Below are positions 50,115 to 61,937 of a DNA stretch of 64,000 nt, in pieces. The stretch comes from Stratiolaelaps scimitus (taxonomy: Eukaryota; Arthropoda; Arachnida; Mesostigmata; Laelapidae), in the NCBI GenBank assembly GCA_019614645.1, contig JABWDB010000009.1:682001-746000 (forward strand). Reading direction: 5' to 3'. Both the position numbers and the translations under genes were made by a program. Within the stretch, counting starts at the first letter, position 1, and each line of letters opens with the position of its first letter. Under the pieces are notes generated by a model that saw nothing but the letters and a program-made list of their open reading frames with translations, made no database searches and had not been told where the DNA came from.

Positions 50115-50264
50115 ATGCCGAAAGCAGTACCGTGGACGTTAAATGTTGGCTGTGGGTCAGCCCGGAAAATTGATTTTATTTTTAAACGGCTATCCTCGTT
50201 TTATTCTATGTCCGATACTGATTATGCTTGTGCGTCTAATATGTATGCAATATGCAATAATTAG
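50115..50264 (+). CDS. candidate exon with methyltransferase motif-I-like peptide
   Basis: This short plus-strand frame of 49 codons begins ATG CCG AAA and reads MPKAVPWTLNVGCGSARKI, then DFIFKRLSSFYSMSD. The core LNVGCGSARKI resembles motif I of class I SAM-dependent methyltransferases (h-D/E-h-G-C-G-x-G), except that the acidic residue is Asn and the last Gly is Ala. About 55 bases of DNA are almost identical to part of the exon at 61632-61937 on the other strand. After that the two diverge abruptly. It may be an exon of a small gene family, or a transposed fragment. The other plus frame (50143-50409) also stays open. Confidence 0.35.
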   Translation: MPKAVPWTLNVGCGSARKIDFIFKRLSSFYSMSDTDYACASNMYAICNN

Positions 50265-53200
50265 TGATAGACTGATGAATGCTAAATACTCAGAATGTAT
50301 GGACGTTAAACCTTTTGGCGTTTGTATAAATAAATTGAACCTCGTTTGGCTCGTACAAAAGGTTCGACTCTTCAAACGTTCAATCCACCCTCATCCTATA
50401 CTTCGCTAGCGAAATAATAAAACATGCCTAAAGTGGACATCGTAAGCATTACGTTTAAAGATAAAGAATAGCAGACCTTGTCAAGTTTCACATTTCATCG
50501 GCTGGTATTAAACGATAATTTGGGATTAATCAAACAACATATTAATTAAACGTTTATTCAAAGTGTGTTTAGGCCACTAGTATTTCTGTATATCTCAGTA
50601 TACTGCAATGTGCATGCCTCTGCGTAGGTTCATTGTCGCCTCCGGTTACACAATTCCTTCTGGCTATCAGTTGTCGGTACAGTTATTGTGAGGTTGTTCG
50701 CCACGCTGTCTCAGATAAGCGTGCTGCACATCACCTTTACCAACGTCGTTACGAGACGCCGTCTCACCACGTTAGCTCACTCCATATTGAAGCTGAGTGA
50801 GTAGCTGAATGTTAACGCACACGTACGGCCTGCTGAAGTGGCCGAAGCGACGAAAGGAGACAAGTTTATATTTATTATACAAGTTAAAACGAAGCGGCAT
50901 GGAGCGTGAAACGCCCGTAGCAACGAGTGTGTCCTCCCGCCAGACACGACTGACAAGCGGTGAAGGGTTCAGATGTTTGCGACATAAGCGGTACGAGTGA
51001 AATAGTTCTGCCCGTTGCTATGACCAATGGCGCCAGGGAGAGCAGGCGAGATAGAGGGACATGATATGGGAGACATCCGGCTGCCGTCCACGAGGAGTCG
51101 GCTTGGCTCGACGCTGCTAGAGAGCGGTCGGTTCGGTCAGTGAGAACGCCAAAACGCCGGCCGTCAGAATGATTGAGTTTCTTCGCAGTTTATCAGAGGG
51201 AATGAACGAAGGGGAGCCCATCCCGTTCACTCTGGGGTCCCGCTCCAAGGACGAAAGAGGCTCCTGTCGATAGGCGATGGCCGCGTCCCAGAGGAAGACC
51301 TCTGTGGCATCGGACTCGACTGGGACTAGTCGAGACGTGCGAGGATGGCGATGCCAGCGGGTGGGACAGTCACATGGTGTAGTATCGATAGTGGACTGTC
51401 CGGTAGAGACGCAGGCCACGACGTCTGGCCATCTAGCTGGATGGATGGCCGGGAGGTATGCTTTGGCTGGGGCAGGCCCGGAGGCACACTGCCGGCAAAG
51501 CTGCGCCGCAAGCCTGCCAGCGAAGAGTCCGGTAAGAGGAAGATGACAGCACCCCAAGTCCTCTCTACCGGAAGTAAACTGGCTGTCCTTACTTGGTGGT
51601 TCTGACCGCTGCTGCCGTTGCCGTCTCTGAGCGTTCCTCCCCTAAACGTGGGTGCTCCGTGTTCCGGCCAGCCTTCTCTTGTCCGTCCTCGTCGCTGATG
51701 TAATAAGTCGCATACGACCACTCGACAAACAACAACAGATGACGAAGCTGGCTACAACAACAGCGGTAACAACAACAACAGCGAACACAAGGATAAGCAA
51801 GGACTTCATTGGGAGACACGGCCGTCGAACTCCATCCAACTCAAAGGGAGGATGCGCGCTCAGTTCCTCTCGTGAGTACCCAGCAGCGAGCAAGCCGGCC
51901 GCACAACGCACAACCTGAAGGCAGCAATTGAACACGAGACCAGATTCGCTTCTGCACTGCCGCCGAATAGTGAACGCAACCACGACTTGGCTCGTCCGTC
52001 TCGGAGGAACGTCCAGCCGCTACGGGAACGCTACAGGAAGCAGCACTCAAAGGCGGTCTAGACAGCGGTCCCCGGACTCCACGTACGGATTCTACTCGGC
52101 ATTCACTTATGCAGCTGATGTCCGAATCTTCGTAGCAGCAGCGAGAACATAAGTGCAGCTCGCGTACAGGTGCGACGGTAGCGCAACCGGGGCTAGCGAC
52201 CAGGTCAGGCATCAGGAGCGGTTGCGTCTAATTAGTGAAAGTGCTCCAATTCCTATTCGTGAGTGATCCCATCGTCAGTAGTTGTGTAATTCTATTGACA
52301 TTGCGAGGATGTATTCCTAAACAGTATATTGTACAGTACTCTAGAAGGGACAAGGTTATACACAGTATATTATAAACGTAAATGGGAAAGAATGAATTGG
52401 CGAAATGGAAGCAACGACTAAAAGATAATTCGTCTCTGTGTGGATGGTCTCCATGACCACGTGTCAAAGAGTGCTTGAGCGCTGCTGATACGAATGGATA
52501 CTAGTTAAATAAAACAAAAACAAGCAGTAAATACACATACATGCCTTATATATTTTATATGTGAAGATTTTATGCATATATATATAAGGTTATACAATGT
52601 GCACCAATGTAGTATAATGGCTACGCCTTTTCCCGAGTTTCAGTGGGAGCCTGAATGCTGAACCACCTCATTCACAACTGCTAAGGTAAGTATGGCTATA
52701 CCTTTTAGTTGTCACCAGAATAATTAGAATAATAATGTGGACTTGTGCCCGAAATTTAAACTTGCCAGCTTTGCGTCTAAATATTATGAAATCGCTTCAA
52801 CGACAGCTGACTGTGTCCAGGTTCCTTAGTTCCTTTGCTATAACTCCTTACAGGGAACTGCACCTAATATCAGTCGGCCGCGCGCGTAGGCCGCTTTTGC
52901 TCGACTTTTTTGGTGCACGACCACACACCTTTGTTTTTGCCTCCCGACGCCTCGCTTAAGGAAACCACCAGAGGGAGAGAGAGTCAGGACATGACCAAAC
53001 AATGGTTTCCTCTCCCTAAGTTGGCACAGCATGTAAGGGAGGAAGAAGGGTGACGTCCCCGTGCCTGCATAGTCGACAGCGGTTGTGTATGTTAAGACAG
53101 CATGTTATGAGAGATATATATATATCTCACGAAAGAGAAAGGACTGGACCGCCCCAGCCCGCCAAAGGAGGGTAGCCTGTGCGTCTCCTGGGTCTTCATG

Positions 53201-53540
53201 AATGGGACGGTGACTGAGGCTTTATGCACAGGCAGCGTACATGCCGCTAACACCATCACGGCGAAAGACACTTATCTCGCTTCGGGCTTGCTATCTCGCT
53301 ACCCACTCGCTCAGAGGCGAACAATACGGGAATAATGGCGAGATGCTTGTCGAAGTAAATACATCGGAGGGCAAACCCCATAGGAAGGCCCCACGGGTGA
53401 GGTAGTAGAGAGTCGGGCGAGAGCCGGTCTCGAGCCTTTGAGAACGTGACAGCTGAGGACGAATTCGATAGAAGCGGACATTTTTTATGAGCTTGTGCCG
53501 ACTATTTCAACCGGGACACAGCCGCCTCTGGAGTTTTTCC
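50265..53540. other. no confident gene; GC-rich block at 51.1-52.2 kb
   Basis: The 51.1-52.2 kb block has overlapping frames on both strands (up to 146 codons) and CAA/CAG-type runs near 51725-51785, typical of a CpG-rich promoter or untranslated exon. A short plus frame at 53198-53335 (MNGTVTEALCTGSVHAANTI) reads like protein but is unassigned. A palindromic GAGATATATATATATCTC lies near 53110-53128. Confidence 0.35.
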
Positions 53541-53544
53541 CTGC

Positions 53545-53622
53545 TCCCGGCTCGCCCCGACCAAAACCCCGGATATGAATCACCTTTAGCATAGAATATC
53601 TCTACCACTGAGGCATTTTTAC
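53545..53622 (-). repeat. tRNA-like sequence (A box, weak B box)
   Basis: On the minus strand TGCCTCAGTGGTAGAG (starting at 53615) is a textbook tRNA D-arm/A box. About 32 bases later CCGGGGTTTTGGTCGGGG (53555-53572) resembles a T arm but lacks the TTCGA core. It is probably a tRNA pseudogene or the head of a tRNA-derived SINE. Confidence 0.4.
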
Positions 53623-56400
53623 CTCGGTGCGTAAAGTTGTTCTGTGAACTGAGGCCAGCGATTCGCCGCGTGCTCCAAATTGTTCCTCCGATTCTGTAAA
53701 GAAGGAGAGAGAAGTAAACTTCCCCCAGACGCACACATATTCTCTGACTTGGAATTTTAAAATAGTTGAATTCTCAACTCGTGGATGCATGGTGGGAGTG
53801 TCGCCGCCACTAGATCTCGGGCAACGCTCTCATATCTCATGGGGTCATACTGGTACACACCTCGCATGGAGCCTGCCACAAACACCGCAAACGATTAATG
53901 CCTTGAAAATATTGCAAATCATCCGTGGGTCGGCCTATGCTTGTGGCGTGCTTGTTTACAAACACTTTAGGTTCATCTTCGTGTGAAGATACTTTTGGAC
54001 CAGTGTTGTAACAGTACGGCAGGATCACGTCAACACGTCCTCAAAAATGAAAGAAGGGGCCAAGGTCACCGTTGAAAGTGGACAAAATTTCCGTGATCAC
54101 CTATAGCGATTCGTCACTCTGCACAACTGCTAGACATATGCTTAATGATGGGTAGACACTAAGCTTGAGCAGGTCTGTTACGCCCTGAGACGGTAAACGC
54201 ATAACTAAAGCAAACAATTTAACCAAACCCAACCGAGCTGTGAAGAGACATACATCCAAGACGAGCCACAGCCAGCTCCCTGAAATAGCCACGCCTTTAA
54301 GCTTTTGAGGTCTATAGCGGATCAGCGAACCGGTGAAAAAAACAACAGCTTTGTCGTGAACACGTCGCTTGAAACCAATGCGGTTTCGTTTTTACCACAG
54401 CTGTCGCTTAAATATACCCACACGTACACCTAGGTGGCATGAAAATGATCTTAGGCCAGCAGTGACTAGGTTGTATTGATGTTGCCTCCACAAAGAATTG
54501 GATATGTTATCTGGGACAGAGGTCTGTTTCTATTTTAGGAAAAATTCAATATGTTCAAAGAAACGAACATGCAAGTAATTCGTTTTGCTTGACGTCTGGC
54601 AAGGGTTTGCTGATTTTGTTTACATCGCTGTCATCGAAGTGCTTTCAACGAATGACAAATAGCCCGCTACAATTTCGACGTCGGGCTATGGCGAGCGTCA
54701 ACGTTCAAACTACAAGCCAGCTTGCTATGGAGACACGGGCGCGAATGCCGAACACTCTGAGCAGGCTTTGATAATGTGGGAAACATAGTTGTAATATTGT
54801 AGCTGCAGTATACGCAGGCACTATCGGCAGCCTGTGACTGTAGAACTGCCATAACCTTATCATTTGTTGATACTTGTTTCTCTACAAGCGGAGCACGAAC
54901 ACATACACAAAGCTAATTAGCACATTTGTAACTACCGTACGCCTGCTGGCATAGCGTATGTTTATAACGCGACGAGAATTATATCCGTTACTCGTACTAG
55001 TAAGGTTTTTGTTCTACTTTCAGCGCTCATGGGAAATTTACGAAAAGACGCCCATGGGTATATCAAAATTGAGGTCGACTCAAATATAGCGTAAAGGAGG
55101 AGCCTGGATAAAAGTGCGCTATCGGCCAACCATCCACCCCGGCTTTAGAATGCTTTCCGTAGCTTTCCCAATAGGGTTAACTCGAACCGAATTGGCTGTG
55201 AGCCACCACACAGGGTTTTTTCCTATTTCTATTGCGTTCGTTTTCTCCCAAGGAGTTTGCGCCAATCGACCGGCGACTGGAACTACTCATCTAAGCTTTG
55301 GCGACGCTATATATATATATATATTTGGTATGGCAATCCGTCTCTGGCCTTTAGCAATCCTATCGAGTAGGATGTCTTTCGTTTCACCAGGAAAACGAGA
55401 AGCAAAAAGAAAAGGGTTCCATCGGGCGGGTAAATCACATTTCAAATCCTCGCCTTGTTCAGCGGGTCTGGAAAATCCTAGTACTTACACTCGTACTTGA
55501 AATTAGGTGAACACCCGCCTCCCCTTGACAATAGTATTATACATGCCGGCTGCCGGTTGGTGCACATATAAATTGAACCGTAACATGAATATATGTATGT
55601 ATATATATATATATCTGTTGCTTGTAAGCGAAAAATAACCTTTGTCGGAAGTTAATGAAGTATTGTTTACGGACTGTTAGGAAACATTTTATCTTTACAG
55701 AGAACATGTACTTATAATATAATAGTAGACGGGGATTCCGTGGCAATATCTGATATTCGAAGCATGCAAGTATGCAGTGACTATCGTAACACGTTTGGAA
55801 ATGGTCAGCTTCATTGCAAGTCTTTGATGGTTAAGTCTACACAATAATAGTTACGTTTGTAATGTGGCAAGTCATGAAACTTAGCAATCCTTTATCCAGT
55901 GATTATGAAGACGTCTTTTCAGAGTGTTTTTTTCGCTCGACGAGTTGTTCGCACATCGTATAGATCGCTTATGAGAGGCACATAACTATTGAATTCATTC
56001 TGTATTCTCATACTGTTTTTCTACTGAAGTAGAGAAGCCGAAATATCGTATCTACTTTAGCACGTTTTTGACGGACCCGAGGGGGTGCAGACAACACTTA
56101 TGGGCAAGATGTTCCATAATGGAGCACCGCTCCCGATAACTGTTCTCACTGTCGCACTCCAAAACCCCCCCAACACGTCTGGGCGACTTGCTAGCTGCGA
56201 TAGGCGATGGGCTACCCCTCAAAATGAGTTTCGACTATGACGCACTCGCGTCGTAACACGAACCGCCCCAGCTGAACACGAGCGACTCCGCCTCCTACGT
56301 TGAGTATTCCCACCTAAGCTCACACACACACACCACGAAAATTACAATACCCCGCGGAAATCTACAATCTGCAATTGCCACGCTGTCTATGTTCGTTGTC
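53623..56400. other. no recognisable gene; AT-rich with microsatellites
   Basis: It holds (TA)n tracts near 55304-55324 and 55599-55614. The 128-codon frame at 55114-55500 reads through one of them and shows no domain. No exon or RNA gene was recognised. Confidence 0.45.
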
Positions 56401-57860
56401 CTTGCGGACGACCGCTGGCTGGGGTGGACTTCTTCTGGTTGGAATCCAGGTCTTCCTTTCTTTCTCTTAAAAAAAAACCGCAAAACAAATTATGGAACCC
56501 CCACCGCTGCCGCCCCCCCCCCAGCAGCAGCAGCAGTGAGTTAAACTCTTTTCATCCACCCGCTCTTCCTATTCCCGTTGATCGTTTCAGAGCTCTGACT
56601 CGTCGTTCCCTCCGACTCTCTCCCTGATCGCTTTCTTCACCCCATCGTGTGCAGCGTCGCGGGGGGGGGGGTCGCCGGTTGCTGTGCCTTGTCTGTGCCG
56701 CCCTGAGCGGCTGCGGTTGTCTCTCTGTCCTCCGCGTCGCGCGTTCAGTTGCCATGAAATTGGATTGGCAGAAGCCGAGTGTGAATGGCGTACGGTGGCC
56801 GGGACGGCCGGACGTGGAACCAACGAACTAGCGAAATCAACGGCACAGATCGCCGGCGATGTTCTCCCGCGAATCCCTGGCTCTCACGCAGCGCTGAACG
56901 TACGCGTCTGCCACTGCTGGCTGCCGCTGCAGGAGTTAACCGGCACTCGCGCGCGCGCTCTCAGATCTCTCTCTCTCTCTGCCTCTCGTTTCTTTTCTAA
57001 TGTTGACACATACACACGGACGGCCTACGCACAAATACGAGGCATGCGCGTCGGCGAAACGCAAATTAATTCCGTGGCAGAAGGGGAGGCGGGTTAGCAC
57101 GGAATTACGGGGTTAGCATGGGACACGCACTCTGCTGAGCAAGGAAAGCGAGGCATACTTTACTTGAACGAGTAGCCGGGGACGTTCATTTGTCGACCGA
57201 CGGACATTCTGCGCCGCCGCCGCCGCCGTCACTGGAAAGCGCTCAATGCCATAATTCTTTTAGGAGACACGAGAGAAAGATAGAGTAGTAGTGAAGAGAG
57301 AAAGACACACCAGCCCACGCGGGACAATCATACACACGCCCTCGAAGGGAAAGAGATGGAGAAACCCACCCGTTCCGCTGTCCCATTTTGCTGGGGGCTC
57401 GCTCCTGCGGAATTGGATGGCGCGGCGCGCTCTGCGGTGGCTGAGATCGCAGCGGAGATCGCTGTTGTGCATGGCGCCGGTCGGCTACCACGTTCCAAAG
57501 TCGGTTGTCAGCACCCGGTGGCAGTCGACAACGAACGACGAAGAGCGAGAATGAAAAAGAGAGAGAGACAGAGAGAGAATCACTGAAAGTGAGATGCACT
57601 TCTGAGAGAGAGAGCGAAGTGACATCTGCATATAGAGGTCTCCGAGGGAGAGGGAGAGAGAGGGAGATCATGGAGGAGATGGGCACGGAATGCCTTTCGA
57701 AAGGGGACACTTCGTGGGCTTGGGACGTGCCGCACGCTCGTGCAACTCCAGCCTCCGCACGTTAGCAAGGAAAAGGAAACGTTGACTTGGGATACGCACA
57801 GAACAAAGAAAGATAGCACACCACGAGTAGAAAGGAGAGCGAGCTGGTGTGTGCTGGTGT
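56401..57860. other. GC-rich block with (GA)n/(CT)n tracts
   Basis: C and G homopolymers (about 56512-56521, 56661-56670) and a CAG run (about 56522-56536) lie among frames open on both strands (up to 155 codons). GA-rich DNA spans 57538-57670. It is composition-driven openness, possibly a promoter or 5' untranslated region. Confidence 0.35.
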
Positions 57861-60636
57861 GGAGTGGGGATCTATATGTACATGAGTTCCGCTTCTATTT
57901 TTGGAAATAAGCAGAATTGAGAGGGTAACGAAGAGACGAGAAAGCTCGCGAGTGGTTGGCCAGAAATTTGTCGTAGTGCGCTATGCTGCTGTAGCCTTGG
58001 CTCTGCTATCGGAAATCATGATGAGATGGTTCAGTTCATCAGAACAGTGGAACTTGGCAGCGAATATGTTTTTGAATTAGTCACAAATTGGCCTACGATA
58101 AATATAGGCCTACATGAGAGCTATTGTATCACAATGCGCTTTCGAACACTGCTTGGCACAGAGCATTACTACGTCCTGCAATACAATATACACTATACAA
58201 ACTTTCATACGATCAGTATAATTAATTAGCTGTTCTGTTGTTATAAAAACGTATACATTACATATATAAAACAACGAACATACACATTGTACATATGTGT
58301 CTGTTTGTATTTCTCATAATTGTCATTATTCATTTGCTTTGAGATATTCTGTGACAGTCGGAGGACGTATTTTGTCTGTTCGTCTCTCCGAGGTGTGCTA
58401 CACCAAAAATAGTTCATCTCGAAACATCAATCTGATCCCTTTTCTCACAGAGGAACTGTATTGCATCAAATAATCAGCTAAATCCGGCTCGAATCCCGAT
58501 AACCCTCACTCTCGTTGGGCTTCACTCGACAATATATGCGACCCCTCCATTCTCTACTATAGCAGTCCTCCTTGCTGAAACAGATAAATCAAACACTAGC
58601 GTCCTATATATGTAAATTCAATATATGACCTTTGCCCATTCTTTTGTTCCTATAGGCACTGTCCAACATTATCACACAGGAGGCTAGCACATTGAGGCAA
58701 TATTTCCACCTTCCTACACATGGCACAATTTTTAGACCTGGCAATGGTAAAGGGCAATAACATACGACCATACGAGATTGGACCAGAGACTCGAGATCTC
58801 TCAAAGAGCTTATACTGCTGACGGGCCTAATATTGCTGAAGTTCCTTGTAGGCCTCGTATGATCCCCGGCCTGCTCTGTTCCGGTCGGGTAGTCTATTCC
58901 TCAGGAACGTAGGTGAGGCCTTCTATTCTCGGCTTTGCCATTGCAACAGGCCTGGAGCAGCGACAGCAGTTTAGCCTCGTACTTTCATCGTTCGTATAGA
59001 GGAATCGATGTTCGTCGTGTCCCTTTTTCATTCTATCCTCTTGCTCTCATCGGCGCTATGTGTTGCTGTGCTGCCAAGGTGCAATCCGTCTCTGTGACAT
59101 CTCCTACAGATCGACCGCCATTTGCACCGTATATCAGCTGCGCGCGGGGGGGTACTCCGCTAGGAGAATGCGACGAGTCCATCGTCTGACTCGTGAGCTT
59201 CGTTATCCGATCGTCAGATGGAGTCCCGCCATTCTGTGGAGGCTTGGGCCAAAGCAGTGAGTTCCCTGCAGTGGCACCACTGCAGGGAAGCGTCCATGGT
59301 CGTGGGCGTCGAGCCACGGCGCCTTCTCCGCAGCCTTGCCTCACCTCCGGAGCAACAGACAACAGCGAAGAACAAGTTCGGAAGGAAATGTTGGCCCACG
59401 TGCGGGCTCAGGCGAGAGGACGGGAGACAGCAGGAACCCTCCCACAAGCGACGGACCAAGTGGAGCGAGCTGCTGCGTGCTGACTTCGCGGCTTGTCAAC
59501 GGCGAAACAGTGAGAGAAAGCAAGCGAGAAAAGTAGCAAGAGGATCTTGCCGAGTCAGCCCGTTGACCGAGCTGGCCGGCCGGCCTGTCTGCCGGGGGGC
59601 TGGCAACTAGCGCCAGTCAGTTCTGTTCGTTGTGTTGCTGCAAGCTGCCTTCCGTCCGACAACGACGACGACGCGACAGGGTAGATAGTAAGCCCGAATC
59701 CCACATGTTCTCCTTGCCCCAGTGCTGCGTAGCTCTCTCTCTCTCTCCCTCTCTCTCTTGTTGTCTCTCACTCTGACTCTTCGCCTCTTTCGTCGTCCGG
59801 TTCCCATCACGTTGGCTCTCGAGCGGGACGAGGAAAAGTTGCCTCGGGAAAGGTTTCTCGCCGAACTGGCCAGTTCTCTGGTTATTGTATTGTGTTACAA
59901 CCACCGCTGCTGCTCCGGCCCCTCAGCGATTCTAGTAGGTTGCTAGCAGCTAGAGAGGCTACGGGGCGGGTGTCAGATCAACGCGCCGTAAGAGAACAAC
60001 GAACAGCGAAGGGGTCGCCAGGGCGTGACCTTGGTAGCAGCACCAGTCCACATCAGCTAGCGGACCGCTCGCGTTGCTATGCCGGAGCAGAGTCGAGCTA
60101 CAGAAAGCAGAAGATTCGATGAACAGATTTCCAGTTGCGTGCAGCCGCCTCGCTGGACCGACTTCCCGGTTGGGAAGATCCTGGAGATAGGCATGCCTTG
60201 TTATCGAACTGCCGAGAAAAAGGGCGAACAATTTCTTGCACTGCTCTGCAACAGCTTGACTCCGTTTTATGTACGCGTGAACGGTGGTAGCTTAGTATAA
60301 TAATAGCATATACATATGAACGAGATTCCGACGAAAGTATTTCATAACTTGAATATGAACACATGAAGAAGCAAGAGAGCTGTTTTAGGCGCTATGTAAA
60401 GTCTCTGCTTTGAGGCGTTGTATGCCAATTGAATACGAGAAAGGCCGCTTTTGATGACAACTAGGTTTACCATAAAAAACACAGAAAATATAATAACTAC
60501 GAAATATTTCCTTGAGTTAACAAAGAGAAATAAAAAATATCTTATTACGGAAGTCATACATAGCGAAATATGCTAGTAATCAGCTCTAGCATTGTCTCTG
60601 CCGAAGCCTACGGTAAGATGCGAATAAACAAAAGTT
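57861..60636. other. no confident gene; GC-rich part at 59.0-60.2 kb
   Basis: The 57.9-58.9 kb part is AT-rich without recognisable features. The 59.0-60.2 kb part is CpG-rich with overlapping frames on both strands (up to 130 codons) and a (CT)n tract near 59730-59757. A short inverted repeat, TTCCCTGCAGTG/CACTGCAGGGAA, lies at about 59262-59289. No coding exon is supported. Confidence 0.35.
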
Positions 60637-60649
60637 GTGGGACATATAT

Positions 60650-61190
60650 TAGGGAACCATCATGGACTCTCGTGCGGGCGCAGCGCCGGTTGCCATCCGC
60701 GACACACGATGCTTAATGACATGCTCGTGAGAACCTTCGACTCCGCCGGTATCCCTTGCACAAGGGAGGTACAGGGCGTCGACACTTCCAACGGGCGCCG
60801 CCCCGACGGCCTCACTCTCATCCCCTTCCACCAAGGCCAGCACTTCGTTTGGAACGGCACAGTGGTTGACACTCTAGCACCCTCTTATGTCAACCAGTGT
60901 GCAACTACCCCCGGTTACGCGGTAGCGCGTGAGGAGCGGGCCAAGCTACGGAAGTAAACCGCACTCCAGGCAACCCACCTTTTTTCCCCCTTGCTTTTGA
61001 AACCTTAGGCGGATACGGCCCCCTCACTGCGAACTTCCTCAAAGGGGTCTACCATAGGCTGATCCGCGCCACCGGGGACAAGCGCGCAGGATCTTTCCTT
61101 CTGTAACGCCTGCCCCTCGCTGTGTAGAGAGGCAATGCCATCGCCTTCCTCGGGACAATGTCGGCCTCAGCCCCAGCTAATCCCCCCCGC
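60650..61190 (+). mobile_element. non-LTR retrotransposon fragment, endonuclease-like domain and C-terminus (decayed)
   Basis: The frame 60637-60957 contains CGRSAGCHPRHTMLND, then GRRPDGLTLIPFHQGQHFVW, then TVVDTLAPSYV. That order (a Cys/His-type CxRSAGxxxRH segment, RPDGLTLIP, WxxTVVDTLAxSYV) matches the domain after the reverse transcriptase in many animal non-LTR retrotransposons, probably a PD-(D/E)XK-type nuclease fold. The usual WD before TVV is WN here. The frame ends at TAA (60955-60957) where a Tyr codon is expected. Beyond it, in shifted frames, come the remains of the same C-terminus as in the 30.5 kb copy (VYHRLIRATGDKRAGSFLL, then TAA). The copy is 5'-truncated with stops and frameshifts, so it is inactive. 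Confidence 0.75.
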
Positions 61191-61631
61191 TCAATAATCC
61201 TTAGAAATAATTCCTAATTATTGTATGTTTGAATAAATGTTATATTTCAATTCTTATTACATACAGGGGAGGCATCTCTCAATCGACCCAAGTGGAATTG
61301 GTGATTGGCTGTCCACTTGACCGGGACGAGCTGTAGTAGTTACAGTTGTCAATTCAATTCATCTATACAAGTGCATTATTGACAGCCATCATACGTATTG
61401 TTCGCAATCAGCCAATGTATACTCACACCCATTGATATGTTCAGTTGTCGATAAGCCTTTGTCCTAGATCCGAACAAATTGCGATGGAACGTTAACTCGT
61501 ACCCCATATGCTTGTACCCCTCTCCATGATATGATCAATTACGAAAAGTTCTTGGATGCCATATCTGAATTGCAGTTGTATAGTAAAGTGTTCGTAGTAA
61601 ATAGCCCACATAGATTTAAACGACAATACGG
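61191..61631. other. 3' flank; no gene recognised
   Basis: AT-rich sequence with an AATAAA-containing stretch near 61220-61240 just past the retrotransposon fragment (GTTTGAATAAATG). It may be that element's own 3' end or chance. Confidence 0.35.
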
Positions 61632-61937
61632 TCAACTGTCGTCCGCAATTACCGTGGCATGTTTTGTGGGAACGATGGTGCCATTCATGTATTTCATTCT
61701 CTTGTAATCTTCTTGTAAATAAATAGATGGTAATCTAATATTATTTTCTTGTAAATCATCCATATATGTGATCTCAATTGTAGTCGCAGCAATTTCAACC
61801 GAAGTCCCTAATAGGGTATTTTGCTCCACTAACGAAGAAGAAATTTTCCGAGCTGACTCACAGCCAACATTTAACGTCCACGGTACAACTGCTTTCGGCC
61901 ACTGCTTTTGCGCCACTAAACCTTCCGGAATCATCAA
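61632..61937 (-). CDS. candidate terminal exon with methyltransferase motif-I-like peptide
   Basis: The minus-strand exon starts right after an acceptor (CTTACAATAG) at 61937 and stays open for 101 codons to a stop at 61632. It begins LMIPEGLVAQKQWPKAVVPW, continues TLNVGCESARKISSSL, and ends KRMKYMNGTIVPTKHATVIA before three acidic or polar residues. Its composition is that of a real protein. TLNVGCESARKI resembles methyltransferase motif I, as in the 50.1 kb copy, but a Glu replaces the second Gly, which would be unusual for SAM binding. Upstream a hydrophobic stretch (about 61960-62010) precedes a stop and might be a separate exon. Function is unknown. Confidence 0.4.
   Translation of the reverse strand: MMIPEGLVAQKQWPKAVVPWTLNVGCESARKISSSLVEQNTLLGTSVEIAATTIEITYMDDLQENNIRLPSIYLQEDYKRMKYMNGTIVPTKHATVIADDS

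Noticed and set aside
53198..53335. 45-codon plus-strand frame beginning MNGTVTEALC
   Set aside because: Reads like protein but has no motif, splice partner or family. Too short to call.
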